IMG/VR virus record: IMGVR_UViG_3300031966_000120
Coordinates: 1 to 23,471 of that record
Reading direction: 5' to 3' (one strand)
Length of the DNA: 23,471 bases
DNA from: a virus
A model generated the notes under the pieces. It made no database searches and was not told the origin of the DNA. It worked only from the letters and a program-made list of their open reading frames with translations. Position 1 is the stretch's first letter, and every line of letters starts with the position of its first letter. The translations under genes and the position numbers were made by a program. Shown here in pieces: positions 8,201-14,586 of this stretch.

Positions 8201-8498
8201 TAGAGACGTTGCCAAGGCGTTCTTCGGCTGTATTAAGGAAGTGATGGAGAAGAAACAGGTCACTGGCGACCAATCGCACGAGCTATGGGCTGAAGCGGCT
8301 ACCGGCATAGAAGACATAATCCATAACTTGAAGATCGTGAATTGGGAGACCAACACCGACGTGCAAAACCAGATGCGCAACGCCATAGATGACTATCTCC
8401 TTGATCTGAAAAACAAACACGGATTGGACATTTCGTTCGACGAAGTGGATGTCATCATGGAGCAGTGTTTGGAGATTGCAAAGCTGAGGATACGTTAG
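5295..8498 (+). CDS. hsdR: Type I restriction endonuclease / translocase subunit
   Basis: HsdR pumps DNA with an ATP-driven SF2 motor and cuts it when translocation stalls. From ATG 5295 it has 1067 residues, normal for the family. The N-terminal PD-(D/E)XK nuclease is visible as PDIVLF with D153 and the ECK triad E167-K169. The motor follows: Walker A GSGKS at 346-350, DESH at 444-447 and a TGTP motif about 30 residues later. A GFDAP motif and QAIARVNR belong to the second RecA-like domain. The helical C-terminus would bind HsdM/HsdS. I prefer ATG 5295 because GAGGTGA (5283-5289) is 5 nt upstream. A GTG at 5286 overlapping the hsdS stop would add three residues and cannot be excluded. All key residues are present, so the enzyme looks active. 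Confidence 0.97.
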   Translation: MPEIPLMKEDHISQIPALQLLQNLGYTYLTPQEALDLRGGRTGGVILDGILEEQLRRINRITYRGNEYPFSEGNILSATQSLKDVTYDGLIRTNERLYDLLCLGKSLQQSISGDVKSFTLNYIDWEHPENNVYHVTEEFSVERAGSRQCYTPDIVLFVNGIPFVVIECKRPDAGSPNNPPIDQAISQQIRNQKEDGIPHLFFYSQLLLAISKNEAKYATTGTAAKFWAVWKEENIDADVGSLINTPLTQEQKNKLFANRFRYVRDYFDALEAEGGREIKAQDRAIYALCRPDRLLELTYRFIVYDAGEKKIARYQQYFTVKSIMQRITCIDETGRRKGGVVWHTQGSGKSLTMVMLAKSIALEPSIGNYKIVLVTDRVDLDDQIYTTFRHCGKDVEQARTGRHLVQLLKSPRQRIITTVIDKFEAAVSAKDVRIDDPNIFVLVDESHRGQYGPMNAKMQKTMPQACYIGFTGTPIMQKHKNTVEKFGGIIPPAYTMRDAVEDKAVVPLLYEGRHVHQMVFKEPIDTWFDKITASLSKEQVADLKRKYSTTDQLNKAEQKVMRIAWDVSEHFRDNWKGTGFKGQLVTPDKPTALLYKKYLDEFGMVTSEVLISGPNEQEGETNIYDENTDEVKRFWKAMMERYGSEKDYNRQVINAFKFDENPEIIIVVSKLLTGFDAPKNTVLYLAKRMEGHTLLQAIARVNRLHDGKDFGYILDYWGVLEDLDQALSFYDKLSEYDGEDLQTLVVSNIETEVEKLPQRHSDVWDLFKEIKNSRDEEQYELLLASEDLRAKFYQRFSEFARTLAIALSTVKFVSETPEEKIELYKNDRDFFAKLRVSVQRRYAEVVDFRDYQPQIKKLIDTYVGTGEIEKLNEPVNIFDTEAFEEEVARQTGDASKADLIAHNTSRFISERMQEDPVFYKRFSQLLEETIRAFHQERLIQASEYLKRVREIMNFVVTRTGDDVPDVLRDRDVAKAFFGCIKEVMEKKQVTGDQSHELWAEAATGIEDIIHNLKIVNWETNTDVQNQMRNAIDDYLLDLKNKHGLDISFDEVDVIMEQCLEIAKLRIR

Positions 8499-9230
8499 AT
8501 GGCTGACGGCGACACTATAGGGTTAATACATAGCATTGTATTCGGGCGGGAACGCATAGACTTCACTGTGAACTTCAGCCGGCGGAAGCGATTGACCATC
8601 GGCGTGCACCCAGACCTTTCCGTAACTGTAAGCGCGCCTGATGACAAGCCAATTGACGAGGTAATAGAGCGTGTAAAGCGTCGGGCGGCATGGATTGTGC
8701 GCCAGCGTGATTTCTTCGCAAGGTTCAAACCCGAACAGCCTGCGCGTAGGTACGTTTCCGGGGAGACGCACATCTACCTAGGCCGACAATATCGGCTAAA
8801 GCTGATCGAGGGCGATGTGGAAAACGTCAAGCTGACCCACGGCTACTTTATGGTCAGTGTTCGCAATCCGCGCGATTCAGCGAGAGTGAAGAGGCTTCTT
8901 GACGAATGGTACAATGAACACAGTAGGGCCGTGATCCTATCCCGACTGGAACGCTGTTATGATAACTTACGAAAGTTCGACGTTCCCTATCCGACGTATG
9001 TCAAGTTCCGCAAGATGGCCAAGCGGTGGGGTAGTTGCGGCAAGAGCGGAAACATAGTGCTCAACCCGGACTTGGCGAAAGCCTCGATCTACTGCATAGA
9101 CTACGTCATTACTCACGAACTTTGCCATCTGAAGCACCCTAACCACAGCAAGTATTTCTACCGTCTTCTTGAGATCAGTATGCCTGACTGGGAACGAAGA
9201 AAAACGAGGCTGGAGTCAACGGCGCGTTAA
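8499..9230 (+). CDS. YgjP-like zinc metallopeptidase (M48/DUF45 family)
   Basis: This 243-residue protein has the HELCH zinc-binding motif at 206-210, preceded by the conserved MAKRWGSCGKSGNIVLN segment of the YgjP/DUF45 group and followed by HPNHSKYFY. No signal peptide or membrane segment is visible, so it is probably cytosolic. The ATG directly abuts the hsdR stop, so it belongs to the restriction operon. Such metallopeptidases are often found beside hsdR. Their role is not known; controlling restriction activity by cleaving HsdR would be a parallel to ClpXP-mediated alleviation, but that is inference. The last 15 bp overlap the end of a convergent gene on the other strand, and no terminator is seen between them. 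Confidence 0.88.
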   Translation: MADGDTIGLIHSIVFGRERIDFTVNFSRRKRLTIGVHPDLSVTVSAPDDKPIDEVIERVKRRAAWIVRQRDFFARFKPEQPARRYVSGETHIYLGRQYRLKLIEGDVENVKLTHGYFMVSVRNPRDSARVKRLLDEWYNEHSRAVILSRLERCYDNLRKFDVPYPTYVKFRKMAKRWGSCGKSGNIVLNPDLAKASIYCIDYVITHELCHLKHPNHSKYFYRLLEISMPDWERRKTRLESTAR

Positions 9231-9656
9231 GCTTACATCTGCCGTATCGCAGCCGATCCCAAGTTCCCGGCGTTGCTCTTCCCACGTCATCGGGAGTTGC
9301 TTCGTCAGCATTGTCAGGGACAGCCCGCTCGGCTCTTCTCCCACCAATATCGCTTCGACTATGTCCGGGGCAAGCAGCGTGAGCCTCAAGAGCCGAGCGG
9401 CGAAGGAAACATCCAGCCCTATCTCTCGCGCCAGGTCCGAGACCGACTTGAACTTGCCTTCGTCGAGCAGCTTCTGCCACCTGTGCGCCCGGGCAATCGC
9501 TATGACGAGTGCTTCCTGACGCGAAGGACGCATGGGGCTTTCGGACGCAAACGCCTGGGGCAGGACCACTTCTTTCCTGCCCCCTCGCTTCTTCAATGTG
9601 AGCGGCACATTGACCACTATGCCATGATCTTCGTTTCGCTGTGTCGCGCTCGTCAT
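9216..9656 (-). CDS. Small HTH protein following the recombinase
   Basis: This 146-residue protein has a clear helix-turn-helix at about 75-105 (SVSDLAREIGLDVSFAARLLRLTLLAPDIVEAILVG), similar to the HTH of ParB/KorB-type proteins. It is the last gene of the recombinase operon. I chose ATG 9656 because it overlaps the recombinase stop as ATGA and has GGGGGTG upstream; a GTG at 9665 would add three residues. From memory, this type of gene often follows a DUF2924/serine recombinase pair. It may help control excision or repress the operon. Its 3' end overlaps the convergent metallopeptidase gene by 15 bp, so the edge of the mobile element probably lies very close to here. Confidence 0.75.
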   Translation of the reverse strand: MTSATQRNEDHGIVVNVPLTLKKRGGRKEVVLPQAFASESPMRPSRQEALVIAIARAHRWQKLLDEGKFKSVSDLAREIGLDVSFAARLLRLTLLAPDIVEAILVGEEPSGLSLTMLTKQLPMTWEEQRRELGIGCDTADVSLTRR

Positions 9657-11077
9657 ACTGCGCACCCCCTATCCTCGTGTTTGTCTGTCGTGTCCTTGAG
9701 TTCGCTTACGAGCGAGTGCAGACCGTTGCCCCGGATTCGGATGTTCATGCCGTCAACGTTTACGGTGACGCGCTCGACGAGCAACTGGACTATGCGCGAC
9801 TGCTCCAGAGGGAAGAGTTCGTCCCAGATCGGGTCGAGCCTGCGCAGGGATTCCGCGACATCGCGCTCGCTCACCAGTTGTGCCTCCATCTCCAGCTTTC
9901 CCGCGCCCAGACCCTCAAGTTCTTCCGCTTCAAGCAGACGTGTCGCCCGATAGGTCTGCGCTATCATCTCAGGTGACTTGAATATCGCACGAAGCTGCTG
10001 AATCACGGCACCCTCAATGTCTCCCGCAGGCACGGACCTGACCGGGCAGTTGCTGTGCCCCGTCTTGGACGCCCTGCCGCACGTGTAGTAGCGGTAGTTC
10101 TTGTGAGCCGTGCCGGTCGATACCGGGCTCATAGCCCTGTCACACGCTCCGCATCGAATGATGCCTTTGAGGAGCGCGGGAGCTTTGGCACGGACGTGCT
10201 GGGAGCGATGGCGCTTGTTGTTCTCAATAACTGCGTGCGCTCGTTGCCAAAGCTCTCTGGTGACAATCGCTTCATGCTCGCCGGGGTAGGTTTTGTCTTT
10301 GTGGATTACCTCACCGAGGTAGGTCCGGTTATACAGCACCCGGTAGATGTGCGTCTTGTTCCAGGGTTTGCCCTCTCGGAACGTGCCGTTCTTGGTCATC
10401 CAGGCTTTGGTGGTCATTCCCTTCTTGTTGAGCTCGTCGGCAACTGTCAGAGGTGATCCTATCTCCGCGAACCGCTTGAAGATGTGGCGCACCAGTCGCG
10501 CTTCGTCCGGATTGACCACAAGGCGCGTCTTCTCCGGGTCGACGTCATAGCCCAACGGTGGGGTGCCCCCGGTGAACTTGCCTTTACGTTTGGCGGCGGC
10601 GACCTTGTCACGAATGCGTTCCCCGATGATCTCCCGCTCGAACTGGGCGAACGAGAGAAGCACGTTTAGGATGAGACGTCCCATTGATGTGCTGGTATTG
10701 AACTGCTGAGTGACGCTAACGAATGAAACGCCATTGCGATCGAACACCTCAATTATCTTGGCAAAATCAAGGAGCGACCGGGAGAGCCTGTCGACCTTGT
10801 AGACCACTACGCAATCGACTCGGTGGTTCTCTACGTCCTGGAGCAACCGCTCAAGGGCCGGACGATCCATCGTTCCGCCCGAGAAGCCTCCGTCATCGTA
10901 GCGTTGCGGCACAACGGTCCAGCCCTCGTGCCGTTGACTTGCAATGAACGCTTCGGCGGCCTCGCGTTGGGCGTCGAGGCTATTGAACTCCTGCTCCAAA
11001 CCCTCCTCGGTGCTCTTTCGGGTGTATATGGCGCAGCGAATGCGCGGAGTAGTAGTCGTGCTTGATGGCTTGCTCAT
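9653..11077 (-). CDS. Large serine recombinase (integrase/excisionase of the element)
   Basis: This 474-residue protein is a site-specific recombinase that cuts and rejoins DNA through a serine linkage. The resolvase domain covers about 12-165 with the catalytic S22 in YTRKS; SLDAQREA and YKVDRLSRS are typical. The Recombinase domain covers about 190-290. A zinc ribbon follows at about 305-350 (CGACDRAMS, then Cys residues in YYTCG and SNCPV). The C-terminus is shorter than in many phage serine integrases and lacks a long coiled coil. GGGGTGA lies upstream of the ATG, and both its ends overlap its neighbours as ATGA. It most likely integrates and excises this element. The attachment sites are not identified. 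Confidence 0.95.
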   Translation of the reverse strand: MSKPSSTTTTPRIRCAIYTRKSTEEGLEQEFNSLDAQREAAEAFIASQRHEGWTVVPQRYDDGGFSGGTMDRPALERLLQDVENHRVDCVVVYKVDRLSRSLLDFAKIIEVFDRNGVSFVSVTQQFNTSTSMGRLILNVLLSFAQFEREIIGERIRDKVAAAKRKGKFTGGTPPLGYDVDPEKTRLVVNPDEARLVRHIFKRFAEIGSPLTVADELNKKGMTTKAWMTKNGTFREGKPWNKTHIYRVLYNRTYLGEVIHKDKTYPGEHEAIVTRELWQRAHAVIENNKRHRSQHVRAKAPALLKGIIRCGACDRAMSPVSTGTAHKNYRYYTCGRASKTGHSNCPVRSVPAGDIEGAVIQQLRAIFKSPEMIAQTYRATRLLEAEELEGLGAGKLEMEAQLVSERDVAESLRRLDPIWDELFPLEQSRIVQLLVERVTVNVDGMNIRIRGNGLHSLVSELKDTTDKHEDRGCAV

Positions 11078-11574
11078 ACGTCACCCCTGCTTCTTTTCTC
11101 ATGCGACTTCTTCAGTCCAAAGAACGCGCGCCCGTTCCAGTGAGTGCCGGTAATCGCTGTAGCGATGGCGGTGAGTGACCTGTAACGTCGTCCTTCATAC
11201 TCGAACCCGCCGTGGACCACGGTTACCTCATACGTGCGTCCGTTCCACTCTCGCACTAGCCTTGTCCCAACGACCGGCACACCCATCTTGCGCTTTCTCT
11301 CGGTGCGCCGTCCATCGACACTGCCACCGTTCTCATCGAACCCGCGCGAGTCCAGAATGTCGTCCATCATCTTTCGCGACTTATCGCTCAATCCTCCGTA
11401 AGCGATCTCCTGTATCCGGTAGGCCAGCCGTTTGACGAGATACGGCCGGTTGGATGCCGTCGGCTCCTTGCCGTAGAGCGTGCGCCAGAGCTGCTGTAGT
11501 TGGGCATGCGACAGGTTCTGCAGGTCCGCGATCTGCTTCAGAACCGAATCGCCGGTTCCATCGGTTGTCTTCAT
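11074..11574 (-). CDS. DUF2924 family protein
   Basis: This 166-residue protein matches the DUF2924 pattern: an N-terminal helical part (VLKQIADLQNLSHAQLQQLWRTLYGKEPTASNR), LVKRLAYRIQEIAYGGLS, and a C-terminal beta part (GTRLVREWNGRTYEVTVV, GFEYEGRRYRSLTAIATAITGTHWNGRAFFGL). The C-terminal part resembles the RAMA-like and DUF2924 segments that bind DNA or chromatin-like targets. The family is almost always encoded directly before a serine recombinase, and here the stop overlaps the recombinase start as ATGA. It may be a recombination accessory or directionality factor, but no function is proven. GGGGGTGAT gives a good ribosome-binding site for ATG 11574. Confidence 0.9.
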   Translation of the reverse strand: MKTTDGTGDSVLKQIADLQNLSHAQLQQLWRTLYGKEPTASNRPYLVKRLAYRIQEIAYGGLSDKSRKMMDDILDSRGFDENGGSVDGRRTERKRKMGVPVVGTRLVREWNGRTYEVTVVHGGFEYEGRRYRSLTAIATAITGTHWNGRAFFGLKKSHEKRSRGDV

Positions 11575-11607
11575 TCATCACCCCCAGATTACGCCTCCGA
11601 ATGGGAG

Positions 11608-12015
11608 CTAAGGCTTGCCTTTGGCGGCCGCGCGCATCTGCGCAAGCGTCTTGCCCTTGGTCCACTGGACGTGCGGGCGATCCGTGAACTTCTTCCAGTC
11701 GCCGCCCCATTCCAGGCCGCACTGCCGCGCTATCTTTCCGAACAGAGGCCACGGACCGTTCCAGGTAACCTTGCCGTCGATGACAAAGGCATAGTCGGCG
11801 GCGAGGCCGAAGTTGTGCCAGGAGTATCCGCCGCGCGCGTTGGTCACGATGCTTCCCGGAGCGGTGCGGCCTTTGGCATATAGCTGGTTCTGGCTCTCGA
11901 TGGACCTATAGCCCCAGGTCAGGACGACTTTTATGCCGCTGTCGGCAAGCTTCTTCTCGAAGAGATCTAGCTTCTTTGCGAACTCTGGGTCGAGACCGAC
12001 TCTCGACGCGCTCAT
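11608..12015 (-). CDS. M15-type peptidoglycan peptidase (phage endolysin-like)
   Basis: The 135-residue protein resembles phage L-alanyl-D-glutamate or VanY-like endopeptidases that cut peptidoglycan peptide bridges. The zinc ligands are visible as SWHNFGLAADYAF (His and Asp) and HVQW near the C-terminus. An N-terminal TWGYRSIESQNQLY is the typical substrate-side segment. It has no signal peptide, so export would need a holin, and none is seen nearby. I chose ATG 12015 because it overlaps the TGA of the previous gene as ATGA and has GGGGGAG upstream; an ATG at 12051 is less likely. Its place in the integration operon rather than a lysis cassette is odd and supports a phage origin. Confidence 0.85.
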   Translation of the reverse strand: MSASRVGLDPEFAKKLDLFEKKLADSGIKVVLTWGYRSIESQNQLYAKGRTAPGSIVTNARGGYSWHNFGLAADYAFVIDGKVTWNGPWPLFGKIARQCGLEWGGDWKKFTDRPHVQWTKGKTLAQMRAAAKGKP

Positions 12016-12224
12016 CGGCTCTCCCCCTTCGGAAGCGGTTTGTTGTTGCAATGAACGCTCTTTTCCGCGAAAACATCAAGTCCATTGTCTGCAAGCGTGC
12101 GGGCTTTCCTCGTCTGGCTCATCTCGCGTCGCGCCTTGCGCAGTATTCCGGCGGCCAGAATCCGCGCCACCTCGTTCATTCGGTCATCAAAGGTCATCCA
12201 ATTCGGATGGGAGTTTGTGGTCAT
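12012..12224 (-). CDS. Small unknown protein upstream of the endolysin
   Basis: This is a 70-residue basic protein, probably helical in its centre (MTFDDRMNEVARILAAGILR, then KARREM), with no recognised domain. ATG 12224 has a perfect AGGAGG at the right distance, whereas the longer TTG start at 12230 does not. Its stop overlaps the peptidase start as ATGA. It is the first gene downstream of the two-box promoter-like module at 12267-12307. From memory, similar short proteins with an ARILAAGILR-like segment occur in other DUF2924 loci. No function can be assigned. Confidence 0.65.
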   Translation of the reverse strand: MTTNSHPNWMTFDDRMNEVARILAAGILRKARREMSQTRKARTLADNGLDVFAEKSVHCNNKPLPKGESR

Positions 12225-12266
12225 CGGCAACCTCCTGGAACTTCGCTAAGAGTTTCAAGCAGCCTC

Positions 12267-12307
12267 CAGTTGATATTTACTGGCGGACATTTGAGTGTGC
12301 CGGGAAT
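12267..12307 (-). promoter_or_regulatory. Two-box promoter-like module, copy 1 (recombinase operon)
   Basis: Read on the minus strand, the module is ATTCCCGGCA (12307-12298), 11 bp, then CCGCCAGTAAATATCAACTG (12286-12267). The same two boxes with the same 11-bp gap occur at 15919-15959 on the plus strand. It begins right after the TAG of the sigma-factor gene and ends 43 bp before the next ATG. CCCGGCA and TAAATA would be 18 bp apart, fitting a -35/-10 pair for a non-standard sigma factor. Use as a promoter is inferred; the repetition is seen directly. Confidence 0.7.
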
Positions 12308-12895
12308 CTACACATACTCGTCCAGTCCGTGTTCCAAGAACAGGAAAGCGATCCGGCGCCTGAGCTCGTCGATCTTGTGCCTGGAAACTCCGTCCTCGCG
12401 GGCTATGTCCACAATCGTGCGCTTCTGCAGCCCCGCGCACAGGGTCTGTAAATCAGCGGGGAGAAGAGATGCCGCGCATTGCACATCGATGCGCATCTCC
12501 ACTCCGTCAAGCGCCTTTCGGTTCAAGCGGCCTGTGACCATCAGATACTCTTCGGAGTCGATGGCCTCCCCTCGCGACACTCTGTCACCCGTCTCGGTCT
12601 CGATTGTTTCGTCGAGGGAGAAGTCGTGCTGTCGGAAGTCGAACTGACTCGTTGTCCTCGCGGCAACCATCGTCCGAATCTTGTTGTCGAGCACGGTGTT
12701 GATGAATGTCTTCAATGTTCCCTTGCGTGGGTTATACTTGGGAAGCTGCTGGCGAAGGTGAAGCGATAGGTCCTGCTCGATGTCTTCCTTGTCGCTTCTT
12801 GTGTAGCCCGCCTGCCCTATCAATCGGCGTGTTTTGTAGCGGATGAGGTTGACGGCATAGTCGTCGAGTCCCTCAAATGGATTGGTATCAAACAT
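12308..12895 (-). CDS. Sigma-70 family RNA polymerase sigma factor
   Basis: This 195-residue protein looks like a small two-domain sigma factor that directs RNA polymerase to element promoters. Region 2 is at about 10-75 (YAVNLIRYKTRRLIGQAG, DKEDIEQDLSLHLRQQLPKYNPRKGTLKTFINTVLDNKI). Region 4 with an HTH is at about 155-185 (TIVDIAREDGVSRHKIDELRRRIAF). A variable linker with acidic residues (DETIETETGD) lies between them. The ATG at 12895 has AGGAGG a few bases upstream; the open frame continues upstream to 13033, but that part is not protein-like. It is the second gene of the minus-strand operon. The matched promoter-like modules at 12267 and 15919 are candidates for its targets. Its divergence from classical ECF factors is notable. 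Confidence 0.82.
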   Translation of the reverse strand: MFDTNPFEGLDDYAVNLIRYKTRRLIGQAGYTRSDKEDIEQDLSLHLRQQLPKYNPRKGTLKTFINTVLDNKIRTMVAARTTSQFDFRQHDFSLDETIETETGDRVSRGEAIDSEEYLMVTGRLNRKALDGVEMRIDVQCAASLLPADLQTLCAGLQKRTIVDIAREDGVSRHKIDELRRRIAFLFLEHGLDEYV

Positions 12896-12962
12896 TGTCT
12901 CCTCCTGGGCCGGGAGGAGATCGTGGGGGTGCCGTCTACCAAGGCGCCACATCTGATGACAA

Positions 12963-13021
12963 CAGGCGGAGGCATTGCAATGCCGCTTTCGGTAAGCGAC
13001 ACCCACAACAACCTCCGCCTG
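12963..13021. repeat. Inverted repeat and palindrome upstream of the sigma-factor gene
   Basis: CAGGCGGAGG (12963-12972) and CCTCCGCCTG (13012-13021) are perfect 10-bp inverted repeats. Inside them lies a perfect 14-bp palindrome, GGCATTGCAATGCC (12971-12984). They occupy the 168-bp gap between the sigma gene start and the end of the gene before it, where no reading frame looks real. They could form a transcript hairpin or be operator sites that tune sigma-factor expression. Confidence 0.55.
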
Positions 13022-13063
13022 GCGGTCAGTCATTCTCGGTGTATGAGTATTCGTTTGTCTGGA

Positions 13064-13375
13064 TCAGATAAGCGCTTTGCGCTTGATGGTCATCTTGAAC
13101 GGGAGACCATCGCGCACGTGAAGGCACTCGACGGTGCCGTTGCCCAGAGTGCGGAATCGCTCAAAGAGCGTCCGAACCTGGGGTCTTCTCGCATAGTCCT
13201 GTTCTGAGAGCACCTCCTTTGTCGGCTCAGTGCCCGAGAGCTTGAACTCGATGCTAACGCTGGTGTTGCTGTCGAGCACTGGTTGCCCTGCGACGAGCTT
13301 GATATTGGATATGCAGCCGAACTGCGTCTGGCGAATCAGCCGGACCAGTTCGCGCTCGGGGTTTGTCATGGACAT
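13064..13375 (-). CDS. Conserved-looking hypothetical protein, first in the sigma operon
   Basis: This is a 103-residue protein without a recognised domain. It starts with ERELVRLIRQTQFGCISNIKLVAGQPVLD, contains a beta strand with SVSIEFKLSG, and ends with FERFRTLGNGTVECLHVRDGLPFKMTIKR, suggesting a compact alpha/beta fold. I recall similar short proteins near DUF2924 and recombinase genes in other elements, but cannot verify this. GGAGGG lies about 11 nt upstream of ATG 13375, somewhat far; a second in-frame ATG at 13369 is possible. The four 11-bp repeats at 13468-13511 lie in its upstream region. It could be a DNA-binding partner of the regulatory circuit, but the sequence does not show it. 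Confidence 0.6.
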   Translation of the reverse strand: MSMTNPERELVRLIRQTQFGCISNIKLVAGQPVLDSNTSVSIEFKLSGTEPTKEVLSEQDYARRPQVRTLFERFRTLGNGTVECLHVRDGLPFKMTIKRKALI

Positions 13376-13467
13376 GATGTTCTATCCCTCCAGAGAATCT
13401 GGGAACGGATAGTTGGCCAACACATCGTTCTGGTGAGTATATGGTAGCCTGTGCGGAATATGCCGAA

Positions 13468-13511
13468 GGTGCAATCCGGGTGCATTTCGGGTGCAATTGG
13501 GATGCAAGAAC
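13468..13511. repeat. Four tandem 11-bp direct repeats
   Basis: Units start at 13468, 13479, 13490 and 13501: GGTGCAATCCG, GGTGCATTTCG, GGTGCAATTGG and GATGCAAGAAC. The GNTGCA core recurs at exactly 11 bp, about one helical turn, so a bound protein would sit on one face of the DNA. They lie between a terminator and the 13375 gene start, about 95 bp upstream of that gene on the minus strand. Binding sites of an activator or repressor of this operon are likely. Confidence 0.7.
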
Positions 13512-13556
13512 AGACCAAAACAAAACTAGCCCGGTACCGCGTGGGTACTGGGCTAG
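13512..13556 (-). terminator. Intrinsic terminator of the 15736-13582 operon
   Basis: CTAGCCCGGTACC (13526-13538) and GGTACTGGGCTAG (13544-13556) form a 13-bp stem with one mismatch or wobble and a 5-nt loop. Read on the minus strand, the stem is followed by TTTTGTTTTGG. It lies 26 bp after the stop of the preceding minus-strand gene, so it separates that operon from the sigma/recombinase operon. Confidence 0.8.
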
Positions 13557-13581
13557 CTGTGCGAGTAATGCCGGGCTGAAA

Positions 13582-14586
13582 TCAGATGTTGAGTCGGTAG
13601 TAGCCGGGCTTGGTGGAAGCTATCAAGACGGATCGCGAGTCTCCACTCCGAAATATCTGGCTCATCTTGGCCGGTGGCTCAAAACCCTTCTCGTCGCCGT
13701 GCAGATCCGCGATCTCGCAGGATATGACAGCACAGTGCACGTCGGGCTGTCCGCGTAGATGGGCTTGATGAAGTATGTTGGCTACGTCGGCCTGCAGGGG
13801 AGTAAGGTGCGGAAGCTGCTTGCCACGCAAGATGATGGTGCGATAGTTGTTGCTCGGCTCGAACACAGATTCGCAGTGCGCGTCGCGAACAGCCTGTGCC
13901 ATTATCAGTCCACGGACCTTGCCACCAAAATCCGTCACGAGTTGGGCAAGCCTCTTATCAACTTGGATCCTGCCATTGTCGACCGTGAACAGATCGGCAA
14001 GGCAGATCATCAGGCGCGAGTCGCGATACCACGGGTTCGGCGGGTCGATGTAGAGCTCAAAAGGACTTGGCGTGAACAGGATGAACGGATCGTACGAGCC
14101 GATAAGCAGATGAAGAAAGCTCTCGCGATTGAGGCATCCGCAGCCGGTCATAGCGAAGTACGCCGGGGTAAGAGTGCCTCCGGTATCAAGGTTCGCAAAA
14201 TGGACTGGCTCGTGGATGTCGACACGGAGCGGCTCGATAAGCGCGAGCCCAGCGGCCCGCGCGATTCCGCCGAGTATCTTTGCATGATCCATTTCATAGA
14301 CGGTCAGATCGTCTCTGGTGACAGGGATGGGATCGCACTCTCCATCGTCGCACGTGCAGATCGCCACCATACTGCCATCCTTGTGAATTACCACCTCATG
14401 CGAGCAAGCACACCAGTGTTCGTGGGTGCAGGGATAGCTCAGAGACGCCTTGTCGGTTGGCACAATAAGCCTTCTCGCGGCCGCAAGCACATCGGCATCG
14501 CGGATCTCTTTCTCCCATTCCCTAATCACAGCGGCTGAGGCGAGCTTCTCACATGCCCACCAGAAACTCTTCAGACTCTTGGCCAT
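13582..14586 (-). CDS. Unknown protein with an N-terminal Cys/His cluster
   Basis: I do not recognise this 334-residue protein. Near residues 55-95 it has a possible zinc site (CTHEHWCACSHEVV, then CTCDDGECDPIPV). A segment with NPWYRDSRLMICLADLF lies in the middle, and a probable helix with LTPLQADVANILHQAHLRGQPDVH, of winged-helix character, lies near residue 270. I chose ATG 14586 because GAGGAAG precedes it well; ATG 14601 would add five residues. Its start overlaps the end of the upstream gene by 38 bp, so the pair is co-expressed. The zinc cluster and the HTH-like end suggest a nucleic-acid-binding role. I see no catalytic motif. Confidence 0.75.
   Translation of the reverse strand: MAKSLKSFWWACEKLASAAVIREWEKEIRDADVLAAARRLIVPTDKASLSYPCTHEHWCACSHEVVIHKDGSMVAICTCDDGECDPIPVTRDDLTVYEMDHAKILGGIARAAGLALIEPLRVDIHEPVHFANLDTGGTLTPAYFAMTGCGCLNRESFLHLLIGSYDPFILFTPSPFELYIDPPNPWYRDSRLMICLADLFTVDNGRIQVDKRLAQLVTDFGGKVRGLIMAQAVRDAHCESVFEPSNNYRTIILRGKQLPHLTPLQADVANILHQAHLRGQPDVHCAVISCEIADLHGDEKGFEPPAKMSQIFRSGDSRSVLIASTKPGYYRLNI

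Noticed and set aside
11108-11120. AGTCCAAAG match to the repeat near ssrA as an attachment core
   Set aside because: It lies inside the DUF2924 coding sequence and is too short to exceed chance.
12276-12290. TTTACTGGCGGACAT as a third module copy matching 16008-16022
   Set aside because: It is just the complementary strand of copy 1; the similarity to 16008-16022 reflects the inverted arm at the ribosome-binding site, reported separately.
12896-13033. Upstream extension of the sigma-factor gene to 13033
   Set aside because: The extra 46 residues are not protein-like and contain the inverted repeats, while ATG 12895 has a strong AGGAGG.
13069-13083. AAGCGC/GCGCTT hairpin as a terminator
   Set aside because: It lies within the last codons of the 13064 gene and has no T run; the next gene in the operon follows.
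13468-13511. CRISPR array
   Set aside because: Units are 11 bp with no spacers and no cas genes; the Cas4-like nuclease belongs to a phage recombination module.
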